DNA from: Gnetum montanum
Lineage: Eukaryota > Streptophyta > Gnetopsida > Gnetales > Gnetaceae
DNA: 64,000 nucleotides
NCBI GenBank assembly: GCA_015680685.1
Contig: MNCI01008581.1
Location: 797,834-861,833, forward strand
Direction: 5' to 3'
Part shown: positions 1-11,678 of the stretch, piece after piece
How positions within the stretch are numbered: position 1 is the first letter of the stretch
Layout of the letters: each line of letters begins with the position of its first letter
Position numbers and translations under genes: made by a program
Notes under the pieces: model-generated
Databases searched by the model: none
What the model saw: the letters and a program-made list of their open reading frames with translations, nothing else
Told to the model about the DNA's origin: nothing

Positions 1-1277
1 CTAGAAGGCCTTAGATCAAACTCGCTAAGAGAATATTACTTTGATCATAGAAAAACACCGCATGGGGAATATTGATGTGCAGAAGCAGCAAATGCAAAAT
101 TTCATCCATCAACAACAAGAGTAGCTAGCTAGAGTGAACATTGAACTGAGGAGATTGGTAGTCAAAAATAGAAATCTCTTCATGAAGGAATTCCAAGCCC
201 TTCACTAGAAATTTGCAATAGAGGTAGCCACCTAGAAAAATGAGGCTCTCAGATTTGAGTCAAAAATCACTATAGAGATCAAGTTGGTCTACAAAAAGAA
301 CCAATGATAAACATATTTAGATTATGAAGGTGAAAGTTAATGAGGCCCTCTAGCAGCTCAAGGAAGGAGATGATGTATGGTAGCCTATCTTTAATGGTCT
401 CAATGATTATAACAAAATAGAGATTCACATGAAGGAGTTGTATATTGAGAAGATGACAAAGTACATGGAGCTTGCTAATCTTCACTATGCAAATCTTGCA
501 ATGTTAACTGTTGGACGGTTGTAGTCTGAATTAGAGAAATACATGTTAGTTCATACTTATTGTGCAAAGTTGAGTTCCAACATCACAAAGACATCAAGCA
601 AAAGCTTGAACTAGAAAATGTAGAACTCAATGTTCTTAGGTAGCGCTTCACTGATCAAAGGTCTACAACTAAGAACCTGACTAGGAGAATGAGTTACTAC
701 CAGGAGTTGCAAAATGCAATAAAGGCATCTAATGTTGAATGTAAAATTTTCACTACTTGGTTCATCAATGTGAAGGAGTTGTTCTTGGTAATGCCTTGTC
801 CTTGAAATGTTCCCACAGTGGACCACATGCATGAAGTGGCATGAACTGTGAATGATCCCAAGAGTAAGGAGGAGAAGATGAAGGCACTATTGGATGCCTT
901 CCGTCTTCCAACAAAATTTGCAGCTACCATAGGATAACCATAATCGCCTCAACCACCGCATGTGCCTGAAGTAGGAAAAGGTCCTTCAAAGCCTTAGGAA
1001 CCTCCACAACTTAGGACTATTTAAGCCTCTTCCTCATTTTCATGTCATCAAAGGAATTATGCTTGTCATTTTTGTCCTATTATTCAATTTTGTTGTCTTG
1101 AACACCAAAATTTTGTAATGATTATAAATCCATACACTTGGACTTAGTGTTTGCTTATGTTTATGTTTGTGAATGTCAGTAGTTAGTCAATAATTCCATA
1201 CCTTTCAAAAATTGGGTAAGAAACTTAATCCTCCTTTTATTCACTTGAGGACAAGTTTTCATTCAATTGTGGGGGTA
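1..1277 (+). pseudogene. 3' part of retrotransposon ORF3 plus its 3' UTR, decayed
   Basis: This is the downstream end of the third ORF of the Athila-like family, running into the polypurine tract at about 1264-1277. In translation it shows a heptad-like, K/E/Q-rich coiled coil (for example VNIELRRLV then KNRNLFMKEFQALH near 130-210). The same motif occurs in element A (DINKLAMENRTLSMKEVHV, - strand near 16880) and element C (MDLRRLAIKNHNLSMEEVHA, - strand near 41130). Many in-frame stops, often TAG where relatives have CAG, show it is dead. The C-terminal part (about 800-1020) reads like the better-preserved copy at 2594-2839. The 5' part of the element lies outside the window. Function is unknown; assignment rests on the match to A and C. 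Confidence 0.7.
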
Positions 1278-1790
1278 TGATGAGTCACGTTTTCTTGGGT
1301 ATCGTCAATGACGCCTCATCAACACAAGCCTACACCAATGTGGGATTTGATGTATTAACATCAGCTCATTGATGCAATATCTATTTTTACCTATAAATAT
1401 GTGCTCACCCACCATGTTTATGACATCTTTGATCATAGTTGTAGCAGAGCTCTTGTAGTTTTCTTACTTGAAAGTTAGAATTTTTTCTAAGTGCCCACAG
1501 TAGGAGTCAAAGAGTGTATGGATCTTTATTCAAGCACTATTTTAGCTAAGCATGGTAATGTGTGCGGTAATAAATATGAGCTTTCTAATAAACCTTGTAG
1601 CGCTTTAAAATAGATTAATTGTTTACTTATGCATTTAATGTTTTATGCACTTCCTTTTAATGCTTTAAGTAATTAATTAGGCTAAACTAAGCTAAATTAA
1701 ATAGTGATTAACTAAGTACATAAGTAAAATCACTTTGAGCATACTCTTGGTAATCTTTGATTAGTCCTTGGCCAATGTTACCATGCATAA
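1278..1790 (+). repeat. Truncated LTR (copy 1) of the Athila-like family
   Basis: It begins TGATGAGTC directly after a G-rich tract (GTGGGGGTA), as expected for a 3' LTR on the + strand. A TATA box (TATAAATA) is at 1392-1399 and a polyadenylation-like AATAAA context lies around 1569-1590. It is collinear with the LTR at 3095-4002 until about 1755, at the words GCATACTCTTGGTAATC. It then departs and runs into a second copy of the ORF3 region, so the R/U5 end is missing. TCAAT/TCAAC words at 1305 and 1319 are 14 bp apart, as in the other LTRs. Confidence 0.75.
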
Positions 1791-1794
1791 TATC

Positions 1795-3094
1795 CAAAAG
1801 GCCTTAGATCAAACTCACTAGGAGAATGTTACTTTGATAGCAAAAAATCACCTCCTATGGAATGTTGATGTGTAGAAGCAGCAAATTCAAAATTTCATCC
1901 ATTAACAGTAAGAGTAGCTAGCCAAAGTAAACACTAAATTGAGAAGATTAGTATTTGAAAACAAAAATCTCTCCATGGAGGAAGTCTAGGCCCTTCGCTA
2001 GAAATCTGCAATAGAGATAGCCACCTAGAAAAATGTGGCTCTTAAATTTGAGAGAGTCAAAAATCACTACAGAGATCAGGTTGGTCTACAAAAATAAATC
2101 AATGAGAAACATATTTAGATGATGAAGGTGAAAGTTAATGAGGCCCTCTAGGAGCTCAAGGAAGGAGGTGATGCCTAGTAGCCTATCTTTGATGGGCTCA
2201 ATGTCTACAATGAGGTGGAGATCTACATGAAAACGCTATAGATCGAGGAGATGATGGAGTATATGAATCTTGCAAATCTCTATTATTCAAATCTCTATTA
2301 TGCAAATCTCATGATGCTAACTATTGAATAGTTGTGTTCTAAATTGGAGAAACATGTGGCCAATTTGTACTTATTATACAAAGCTAAGTTCAAGCATCAC
2401 AAAGATACCAAGCAAAAGCTTTAGGTGGCAAATGTAGAACTCAATGTTCTCAAGCAATGTTTCACTGATTAGTGGTCTATAGTTGAGAACCTATCTAGGA
2501 GAATGAGTGACTACCAAGAGTTGCAGAATGCAGTAAAGATGCTCGATGTTGAAAGAAAAAATTTTGGCTACCTAGTTTATCAATGCAAAAAAGTTGTTCC
2601 CAGTAATGCCTTATCCTTGGGATGTTGCCACACTAGCCCACATTCATGAGGTGGCACGAACCATGAATGATCTTAGGCATAAGGAGGAGAAGATGAAGGC
2701 ATTGATGGATGCCTTCCATCTTTCACCAAAAGTTGCAGCTGCCATAAGACAATCACAACTACCTCAACCACTGTATCTACTTGAAGCAAAAGAAGGTCCT
2801 TTAGAGCCTCAGGAACCTTCACTGCCTGGGACTGTTTAAGCTTCTTCCTCATCTTCACATTATCAAAAGAACTATGTTTGTCATTTTTATCCTAGTGTTC
2901 AATTTTGTTGTCCTGAACACTAAAATTTTGTAATCATTGTAAATCCGTACACTCAAGCACTTAATGTTTGTTTGTGTTTGTGTTTGTGAATGTCAGTAGT
3001 TAGTCAATAATTCCATACCTTCCCAAAATTTTGTCAAAAACTTGTTCTTCCTTTTATTCACTCAAGAATTAGTTTTCATTCGATCATGGGGATA
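1795..3094 (+). pseudogene. Second tandem copy of ORF3 3' part and 3' UTR
   Basis: From 1795 (AAGGCCTTAGATCAAACTC) this segment repeats the sequence seen from position 5, at an offset of about 1.79 kb. The longest surviving reading frame is 2594-2839 (81 aa, starting MFPVMPYPWDVATLAHIHEV). It is the C-terminal tail of ORF3: a hydrophobic start, a KEEKMKAL helix and a Pro/Glu-rich end. An internal repeat (TATTATTCAAATCTC) sits near 2281-2310. The polypurine tract is degenerate (CATGGGGATA at 3085-3094). No function can be assigned. Confidence 0.7.
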
Positions 3095-4002
3095 TAATAA
3101 GTTATGTTTTCTTAGGTTTCATCAACAAGACCTTGTCAACATGAACCCATCAATGCAACCCAATTGATGTAGCCACATCAATGTAGGATTTGATGCATTA
3201 ATGTGACCTCATCAATGCAATGTCTATTTTTGCCTATAAATACATGCACACCCACTATGTTTATGACATCTTTGGTCATAGTTGTAGTAGAGCTCTTGTA
3301 GTTTTCTTGCTTGAAAGTTAGAATATTTTTCTAAGTGTCCATAATAGGAGTCAAAGAGTATATGGATCTTTATTCAAGCACTATTGTACCTAAGCACAGC
3401 AACGTGTGCAATAATGAAGATGAGCTTTCTAATAAACCTTACAAGACTTTTAAATAGATTAATTGTTTACTTATGCATTTAATGTTTTATGTAATTTCCT
3501 TTAGTGATTTAATTAATTAAGTAATCAATTAGGATCAATTAAGCTAAATTAAATAGTGATTAGTTAATCACATAAGAACAGCCACTTCCAGCATACGCTT
3601 GATGCTTGGTAATCCTAGTAACACTTAACATTTGGTAATCGAGTAGTGTTAAATGTATTCAGGATGTGTATAGAAAGTGGGAATAGATGCTTATGTTAGG
3701 ATTAGTTAGGTGTAGCTAGTTAGATTAAATTAGAAATTTAATCATTTTATTCATTATTCTATATTCTTAAGTAACTTAAAACATAAAACATAAAAATGAT
3801 AAAAATCACATGCCTCAGTTGCACTTAATAATACCTTTGCATTTCAAAAGTGTAATTGGGAAGATAATGATTACAATGACTAGTTTCACTTCCTAGAGGT
3901 CAGTGTATTTAGAAGGCTATGAGTCCATGGAATTCAACTGAATTGTGCATGAACACTTAGTGATTCATATGGTTGGGCATAGGGTCTACTCACAACTCGT
4001 CA
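3095..4002 (+). repeat. LTR (copy 2), near full length
   Basis: The LTR starts with a mutated terminus (TAATAAG for TGATGAG) after GGGGATA and ends CTCGTCA at 4002 (for CTCATCA). TATA box TATAAATA is at 3235-3242. TCAAC/TCAAT words at 3122, 3136, 3150 and 3178, with TTGAT at 3164, sit exactly 14 bp apart upstream of the TATA box. The U5 end carries the family's conserved tail (GGTTGGGCATAGGGTCTAC), which corresponds to GGGTACC...CTTGC in the minus-strand copies. It is about 908 bp. No matching flank was found for a target duplication because the 5' end of the element is outside the window. Confidence 0.8.
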
Positions 4003-4305
4003 ATATGCCTATTTCAAATCTCAACTGATGTGATCTCATTCATGCTATGCTACTTATATGTCATAATTGATTAGAAATAACAGTAGCTATATAATTTTCT
4101 TTTGAATTAAGACCGCCTATGTTCCATTCAAATATAAATGTTTTTTGCCTTCTACATTTTTCCAAATTTTTTCATATGCTTTTTGTTTTACCAAATTGTA
4201 AACTTGGTTAGATTAGAATAAAGATTGTACTCTTGAATATTTCATTTATTAAGCCATAGAACTTGTAGAAAAACATATTATTTATGAGTTAATGATTATT
4301 TTCCT

Positions 4306-6210
4306 TTGAAAAAAAAGACAAAGGAGTCTGGAGATCCTTGCATATCACATGGTATTTTTGTTATCATCAAAGGACTACATGACCTTGATGTTCCACCACC
4401 TAGTCCCAATCATCTCAACGGGCTAGTTGAAGATGACAATATACAAGAATTTGTACAAGATGAAGTGCATGAGGATGTGCCTAAATTTAAATACTTGGAT
4501 GACAACAAGAAGGTACCTTCCAAGAGGACTGATAATGATTCTCCTAAAAGGGTTCAAAAGTTGTGAATCTAGCTATTGGAGGTCAACAAAGTGATTCTCA
4601 AACACTTGTCAATTCCTAAATAGATGAAAATAATTCATGATATTATAGACAAAGTGGATGTGTCGCACTTATAGCAATTAGATTTGGATGTTCAAAACAA
4701 GCTCTCTGTGGCTCAAAATCTTATACTACAGAATCATGTGAAGTATATGGAGGATGTTATTGATGATGTCCAAGTCTCTATGAGGGACATACTATAAAGT
4801 TTAATGATCCTAGAGGTGAAGAATAATAAACACAAGGCAATAAATGAGAAATTTAACAACCAATTAGCTATATAATCAAAAGCATTCACATTTAGTTTTG
4901 GGTGGTCCACACCAAAATTTTAGACCAAATAACATAAAACTTATAAAGAAAATTAATATCATAAGCATAAAGATATTGCCCTCTTTGAAAGAAAATGATT
5001 CCTATAGATGACTGAGTATCATAAGAAGTCTAGAGATAACATTGCCTTCCAATTTATTGGGTATGTTACTCAAACCTAATGGCTCAGCTTCATTGAGAAG
5101 ACAACATTTGAAATAAATCAAAGGTCAGTAATGACATGGTAAGAATTTAAAATTATCCTAATTGAGAACCTCTACCCAAACACTTCTGATGAAAAATCTT
5201 GGACGAAGTTTAAAGAAATCCAACTAACTAGAAAGCTAGAGAATTACCTTATGGATTACTAAGAGATGATGTTGAAAATTTTTATTACAGATGATGGTCA
5301 AGTTTAGATTATTTTTTAATGGTCTAAAACCTTGGGCCCAGTGAGAGATTAAAACTTGCAAGATCATAGAATATAGGGAGGCACTTGAGTTAGATACTAA
5401 TTTACTAATTGATTCTAAGTCTTGCTAGCTGAAAAAGAATGATGTAGATGCATCCCAAAATAGCAAAAAGCCTAGTGATAGATCTAGTAGAATAGTAGAA
5501 AGAACTTTGATGATGGCTTTTAAGGTCTACATTTTATTATTACCCCTAGTTTCAAAGCTTATTATATAGATAATGAAAAGAGATGGACTCCCAAAGATCA
5601 CAACAAATTTGGGAATAAGTGTTCATGCTTCAAAGAATCCATGAATATTTCACGAATGCATCTTAGCATAAGGTACTTCATCTACTTGAGAAATAATCTT
5701 ACTCAGGACTATTCTCTAAACCCTAATCAATGACTAGCTAGAAGGGGTCCACATGGTGATCAACAATTAAACACTCTCAAGTATCAACCACATGCTCAAC
5801 TACAAGTGATTGAGATCAATAAAAATAGGTAGAAGACCATGATCCTTTGTGTGATGGAGCAAATCTCTCAAAGCTTGATGAAGATAGAGTTGAATGTTCA
5901 TGGAGAGTATCTGAAGCAAAAAAGTAACTTATGTTCAATATAAATGGTTCCATTATAATTTCCATTGAAAACAATGGATGCCTTAGTTGATATAGGTGTT
6001 AACCATAATTCCTTTTCATTAAAAATTACTTACATCCTCAATTGATGAGTCCAGCCATCTTTGGTATCATATAAGTTAGCCAAGTTTCACTTAATTATAT
6101 TTATGAGAGTGGTGAAGGATGTGGAGGTGAAGGTAGGTTAATGAAGTGGGAAGCTAGATTTTTAAATCTTGGACATTAACTCTTTCCAAGTCATCCTTGA
6201 ATAATAGTTC
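4306..6210 (+). pseudogene. Degraded Ty3/gypsy gag and protease region
   Basis: An 86-aa open stretch (4306-4566) starts a gag-like region. It continues out of frame through about 5560 with fragments typical of Ty3/gypsy capsid: TSDEKSWTKFKEIQLTRK near 5187-5240, followed by ENYLMDY. Near 5966 the translation MDALVDIGVNHNSFS matches the retropepsin signature A-L-V-D-[ST]-G-x-x-H-N-F of Ty3/gypsy elements, with the catalytic S/T lost or altered. Frequent stops and frameshifts show an old copy. It is unrelated to the Athila-like family in its protease wording. Lineage within Ty3/gypsy is not certain. Confidence 0.6.
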
Positions 6211-6429
6211 TTCCAAAAGGTAAAGGTACTATTTTTCCCATATCTTGATGTTCTTTATTATTCACATGAGAAATCACCCTATGCAATGAAGACCTCTATG
6301 CTGGAAGCAACTAGTACACTTCACAAGGTTCAAATTTTCTCTCTAATGGTGATGAAGATAGTTTCTTGAAATCCAATCCAACAAATATTTCTAGCTATAT
6401 TGAGAAAGATAATAGAAGAAAGTGTTACT

Positions 6430-8090
6430 TAGGTAAATGAAAAAATGAAGAGGATAATAATGAGGTATAAGGATTTTATGCCAACAAAGTTACTAGGTAA
6501 GTTGTCAAAAAGAGGAATAATGGATCACAAAATTAAATTGTTATCGGGAACTACCCCTAAATTGGAAGATGTGAAAAAGTAGTTGATGAGTTTATTTAAA
6601 AAGAATTACATTCAATCCTTCAAATCTCTACATGGAGCCTAGGTGTTATTTTCTAGAAAGGAGAATGGAACACTGAGATTATGTTATGATTTTAAACTCA
6701 TAAATAAGTAAAGCATCAAAACTAGATATCTGGCATCCTTCGTTTTGGACTTGTTTAACCAACTAGTAGGGATCAAGTTTTCTCTTGACTTGACCTTTAC
6801 CAAGATTACTATCAAGTGTAGATTGCAAAAGAGGATGAAGAGAAGAAATATTGTAGCACTTATTATGACTCATATAAATGAATAATCATGCCACTAGGGT
6901 TATGCAATGCTTCTATACTTATGACTGAGGTTTCCACCCATATCTTGATAAGTTCATGGTGGTATATCTTGACAACATCTTTATGTACTCTCATTCTATA
7001 AAGAAATAACTTCAGCACTTGGGCCTAATGTTCTCTAAATTACAATAACACAAGTTGTATATTAAGCAAGAAAAAGGTATGTATCATAGAAGCTAGAGTT
7101 AAAATTCTTAGGCCACATCATTGGTTCCATTATGACATGACCTCTTTCAAAGGATGTGCATGAACTATATAATTTTTGGAATTGACCAGTTGTTACAAGA
7201 ATTTTGTTCATGGAATCTCTTGTGTGATAATAGCATTAATCAATTTACAAAATAAAGATATCCCTTGGGTATGGAATGACAAGCGTCATGAAGCTTTTTA
7301 ACAAGATCAAGATAGCCCTCATAACCCAACACATATTAGCCCTCCTTCACTTCTTTAAATCATTCAAAGTTTATACTAATGCTTTGGATGACATAATTTG
7401 GAAAGTGCTCTTACAAAATAATCATCCAATTGCATTCAAATCAATGAATTTAAACCTAATAAAATAGTTATCCATTGCATGAAAAGAAGGCATTTGTCAT
7501 TATGCATTGTCTTCACACATGGCAATATATTTCATGGGTGGTCCTATGGTAGTCAAAATAAATAATATCACCATGAGCTACCTTCTCACTTAGTCCAAGT
7601 TGAAGTTGAAGTGAGCTTGGTATTTGAGTTTTTTGCAAGAATTTAACCTTTACTTTGTTTATCAACTAGGTAGAGAGAATGTGATGGCAAATTCTTTGAG
7701 CCAATGTTATCATGAATGTTCAATAGAGATTGTGGGCTAGCCTAATAACTCTTGGATATTGGTTGACCATAAACTCCAATAGAAAATTAAGAACTAATTT
7801 CATCATGAATAGTTTGCTTAGGAGCTGTTGAAGCTTGTTCAGGATGGCAATGAGTCAAATTTTAGAGAAGTGGATGATGTGCTCATGTTCAAGGAAAATT
7901 GAATCTATGTTCTAAATTGAGTTGCCTTGTGTTCTCAAATCATTAATGAATATCATAGTGTTTTACCCATTTTTCTGGTTCTTCACCAACCAAGACAATT
8001 GTTATTTTAACATTGTCACGTCCACTTAGGTCTTCAAAATGCCCCCCAAACCATCATTGCCAATAGTATTTCAGGTCTTTACAAGCTTAT
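6430..8090 (+). pseudogene. Degraded Ty3/gypsy RT, RNase H and start of integrase
   Basis: In translation, SRKENGTLRLCYDFKLINK (near 6655-6712) and TRYLASFVLDLFNQLVGIKF followed by SLDLTF (near 6720-6795) match the Ty3/gypsy reverse transcriptase pattern (K-x-G-x-x-R-x-C-x-D-Y-R-x-L-N; ...L-F-D-x-L-x-G-A-x-x-F-S-K-x-D-L). RNase H traces follow: a VYTNALDD-like stretch in the 63-aa frame 7276-7467, and a YQLGRENVMANSLSQ stretch near 7660-7705 that ends the RNase H/connection. Integrase N-terminal wording (LHQPRQLLF then HCHVHLGLQN) is visible to about 8050. Stops are frequent. No flanking LTRs could be paired, so ends are approximate. Confidence 0.65.
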
Positions 8091-8099
8091 GATGATGAA

Positions 8100-10280
8100 G
8101 CCTAATGATCCATAAGATGATAGGCATAATTATTTACACGTTTGATAGCTCTTAAATGCTTAAAATAAGGTGCTTTACCTAGGTGACACCAATGCCAACA
8201 TCACTTACATAAACACCCATAAAATTATCATCTTTAGCATCATTTAGACATCAAAAAGATTTTAATGTTCAATTTTTACCATCTGCATGATGATAGGCAT
8301 TAATTCCAACATCTATAGTGACTCCAAAAGGTCAAAATAAGGGTCAAAAGTTTCACTAATGCTACAGTGATGTTGAATCCACCATCAAAATCAATGTTTA
8401 ACATCATTGATAAAAATGCCCTTAAAACACCATCACTAGTGGTATTTCAGGCTTCTATAGGTTCTTAGTAATTGTCCTGGACCATGCCCTAGAAGAGAGA
8501 CATTACTTTTAGCAATTTTAGTAGCTTTAAAGCTTCAAAATGACATATTTTATCCAAGTGACATTAGGTGACACTAATGTGGCATTAGCATCACCTACAC
8601 TTCCAACATCAAAAACTTGCCTTCTAAACCCAGTTTTTCCTTTGTTGGACCTCCCACAATTAGTATGCATCATCCTTAAGGTGATGGACATTAGTTTTGG
8701 TAATTTCAAAGACCTTGAAAAGTACATAGTAGCGTGTTTCAAGTCAATGATGCTCAAGTGACATTGGTGTAGTATTAGCATTATCTACTGATGTTAGTTC
8801 TACATGATTAGGCAAAAAATTTATCTTGGATGATATTTTTGATTTCATGTCACCCCCAATGTTCATTCAACATCATCTTGACAATGGTTAACATCTGCTT
8901 AGGTGTTGACATTAATCCTTAAGATCTCAAGTTAATAATTTGGAGTGTAGAGTATTAACTTATGTTGGTGCAAGTTATGTTCATGTAGGATTAACGTTAC
9001 TACATCACATGCCTATGTCATCTACGTCACTTATAAATGGAACACACTTTTAGTTACTAAAAATGAACTCCAAGTTAACTAAACTAAACTCTGGGTATTC
9101 TTGTAAAATGATAACCTAATAAAGATCAAGTTCCAACATCAATACAAGGTTGACTTCTTGAGATCTAAGAACAATTTTTCAAGTTTTCAAAGATCTTAAG
9201 TGCCAACATCTACATCAATTATGTCACTTGCATGCTTCACAACTAAACACTTTTTAAATTTTTAGATATCTTGAGTACTAACGTTTGTATTAATTACATC
9301 ACCTACATGCTTCATGGTCATTCCAATGTCATTTATAGTTCACGAGCTTAGTCTCGACAGTAGAGTCTCCAATAACACATGCAAGCATGTTCATGCTAGG
9401 GTCAGCATCACTAGGATCAACATTAGCATTACCTATTCCATTATTAGCATTCTTGCATAACCTGCTAACATTGCCTACAAAATGATAACTAAAAATGAAC
9501 TTGTTTGACCCTCAAATCGACTTCAAATAGTTCTAGTAGAGTTTTCATTCATTAACAAATCCAAAAAAGATCAAAATTCATAATTTCAATCATATTTTGG
9601 CTCATAAATTAAGGTCTATTCATCCAATTTTTAATTCCAATTTGTATCCACACCATTGTACCTCATGATCCTCCATAGGAGGTGAACTATACTACTTTAT
9701 TTAATAAAGCATTTTTATTTTATTAAAATGGAAAAACTCTAATTATTTTACATATTGATCTCTATTCTCTTATTTATTTTATGGTTCTTACTCATTTCAA
9801 CTATATCTATATCATTTATATTTTATCATATATTGCTCATGTTAAGTTTATTGTTATTCATCTATATTCTTATCAATTCTCATCTTGGTCAATAGGTTAA
9901 ATCTATATTTAATTGGAGTTTTGCATCCCTTCATTTTATAGTCATCAATCTATTGAGGGTTATATCTATTCAATATATCCCATGAGTCTTCAAATGTAAG
10001 AATGCTTCATTTCATTTCCTTTCATATTGTTCCAAAGACCTCTTATGGTTGTGGATCATATGTTCAAACACATAGTTCATGGAGGTGTCCTTACAGATTT
10101 ATGAGAGAATATTTTTGCAATAATCTTTGGTACTAGAAGGAGGGCTGATAGGGTTTTAAGTATCACAAAACCACTTTCGAGAAGCTCGTATGTCATTTTT
10201 AGCATTTTCTTATTTTGCATAGTTTTAATGCTTTTATCCATAATTCAAAGTATAAGGCATTGAATACATAGTTTTAAGGG
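8100..10280. other. No gene seen; tract with repeated 'atcacctacatgc' words
   Basis: No supported coding sequence. From 8170 to about 9480 the + strand repeatedly uses short words such as CATCACCTACA, GTCACTTGCATGCTTCAC, ACATCACCTACATGCTTC and CATTAGCATTACC, without a fixed period that I can see. This may be an old LTR of the preceding Ty3 element or a decayed tandem array. From 9500 to 10280 the sequence is AT-rich and featureless. Short ORFs on both strands here lack recognisable domains. Confidence 0.4.
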
Positions 10281-10289
10281 TATTTTTCA

Positions 10290-10440
10290 AATGTGAAACT
10301 TTTTTTTAATAATATTTATCCCTAATACATATATTTCAATTGAAACTTTATAATTCAATATCACCCACTAGAATTGAACACATAACTTGAAGTTTTCAAA
10401 TTGAGAGTCTTACCATTAGGCTAACACCTCAATGATTAAA
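10290..10440 (-). mobile_element. SINE-like copy, tRNA-derived head on - strand
   Basis: Read on the - strand, the right end (about 10437 downward) gives a pol III A-box-like TAGCCTAATGG, followed about 40 bp later by a B-box-like GTTCAATTC. The body then runs leftward through ATAAAGTTT to about 10290. The same order is seen at 10640-10795, 29587-29745 and 31255-31405, so it is a dispersed family. Exact ends and target duplications were not resolved. Confidence 0.55.
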
Positions 10441-10639
10441 GGTAATTACTAACACATAGAGAATTCATGAACCTTGGTCAATAGAAGACCAAGTCATGAA
10501 AACAAGTCTAATTACACCTAAGCATGAGCAAAACCAATCTTGAAATCTTCCTTATGTCTAAATACCCAAACTACAAATATAGTGTATTTCAACTTGACTT
10601 TCGAAAAGTGCAAGGCTTTTAATTGAGAGGAGGGGGTGT

Positions 10640-10795
10640 TGGAACCCTAAATAAGTAAATCATAGGTAGACCCAAAGATATATAGTCTAATTAGAACTTT
10701 ATATAACTCATCATTGCCTACCAAAATCAAACTGACGACCTAGAGCTTCCAAATCAAGTGTATTATCACTAGGCTAACACCTCATTCCTCAAGGC
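10640..10795 (-). mobile_element. SINE-like copy, second of the - strand family
   Basis: On the - strand the head reads GAGGTGTTAGCCTAGTGATA, then a degenerate B box (AGTTTGATTTT). The body ends at the left with the family sequence TTAGGGTTCCAACAC. It lies about 200 bp from the previous copy, with the same orientation. The internal stretch GTTCTAATTAGACTATAT is shared with the copies near 29.6 and 31.3 kb. Confidence 0.5.
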
Positions 10796-10949
10796 TTGTA
10801 ATGGGATATAAGATTACCAATGGTATAACAAATAGGATTCTTATAGTGTCATATGCTAGAATATGTTAAGGCTATTTTTATGATTCTACAAAACAAATAC
10901 ATCTATATATATAACCTAGTTTTTGTATAATTAGTAACTAATTAAAAGA

Positions 10950-11678
10950 AGCATTTTCATTTTTAATTAAAAAGGATGGAAACTAGAAATTGGAAATTCT
11001 TATTACATCTATTAAATTACAAAGGATTTTTAATTGGTTACATAGCTTGAACATATGTTTGAAGAAAGTTAAAAGCATCATCAATGTAATGCCCCAAGCA
11101 TATAGGGTCAATTTGAAAGAAAACAATCAACAGATTAAAATTAATATTATTATTCATTTAAATTTCAGCCAAAGATTGGTAACATAAAAAGATATGTTCT
11201 TCACCTTCTATGTTGTGTTTGCATACTCTACAAATATGCTCTTGTCTTGGTAAATTGATCTAACGATTTGTCTCAATAAAAAGATGATGAGAGTTTATTC
11301 TTGCTCTAGCAATTTAATTCATTAAATGAATAGGAATAGCTAATAATAGATACTTTTGAGTACTAGATAACAAACCTCCTCTAATAGAATGTAAATAAAA
11401 ATGTTTTCTCTCTGACATATTAAACCCAACTATAGTCATGACCTTTTTTATAGTCTTCTAAAGAAATTGTTTATTTAAAGGAAGATCCTCTATTACAATA
11501 TTTCATGCCTAAAGGCATACTTTTTCTTAATGCAACCATCCATTTTCTTATGTTATATTTATTATCTCCTTAACATAATTGACTTCCTCTATGTGACTTA
11601 ACTTTTAAGTATAAGTATTAAATTAACAAAGGGATTGAACTTCAAGAAGAAGAAAATTTACTTCTAAAAGTAGAATAT
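10950..11678 (-). pseudogene. LINE ORF2 C-terminal part (- strand), interrupted
   Basis: Translation of the - strand near 11170-11290 gives ARINSHHLFIETNRQINL and then RQEHICRVCKH followed by EEHIFLCYQS. This is the C-terminal Cys/His region of plant non-LTR retrotransposon ORF2 (the pattern R-x-R-x-x-x-H-x-L-x-x-E ... C-x-x-C ... E-x-x-H-x-x-x-x-C). It continues the LINE at 12505-15019, from which it is separated by the solo LTR. Stops and frameshifts are frequent. The 3' end, expected left of about 11000, was not resolved; no clear poly-T is present. Confidence 0.65.
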
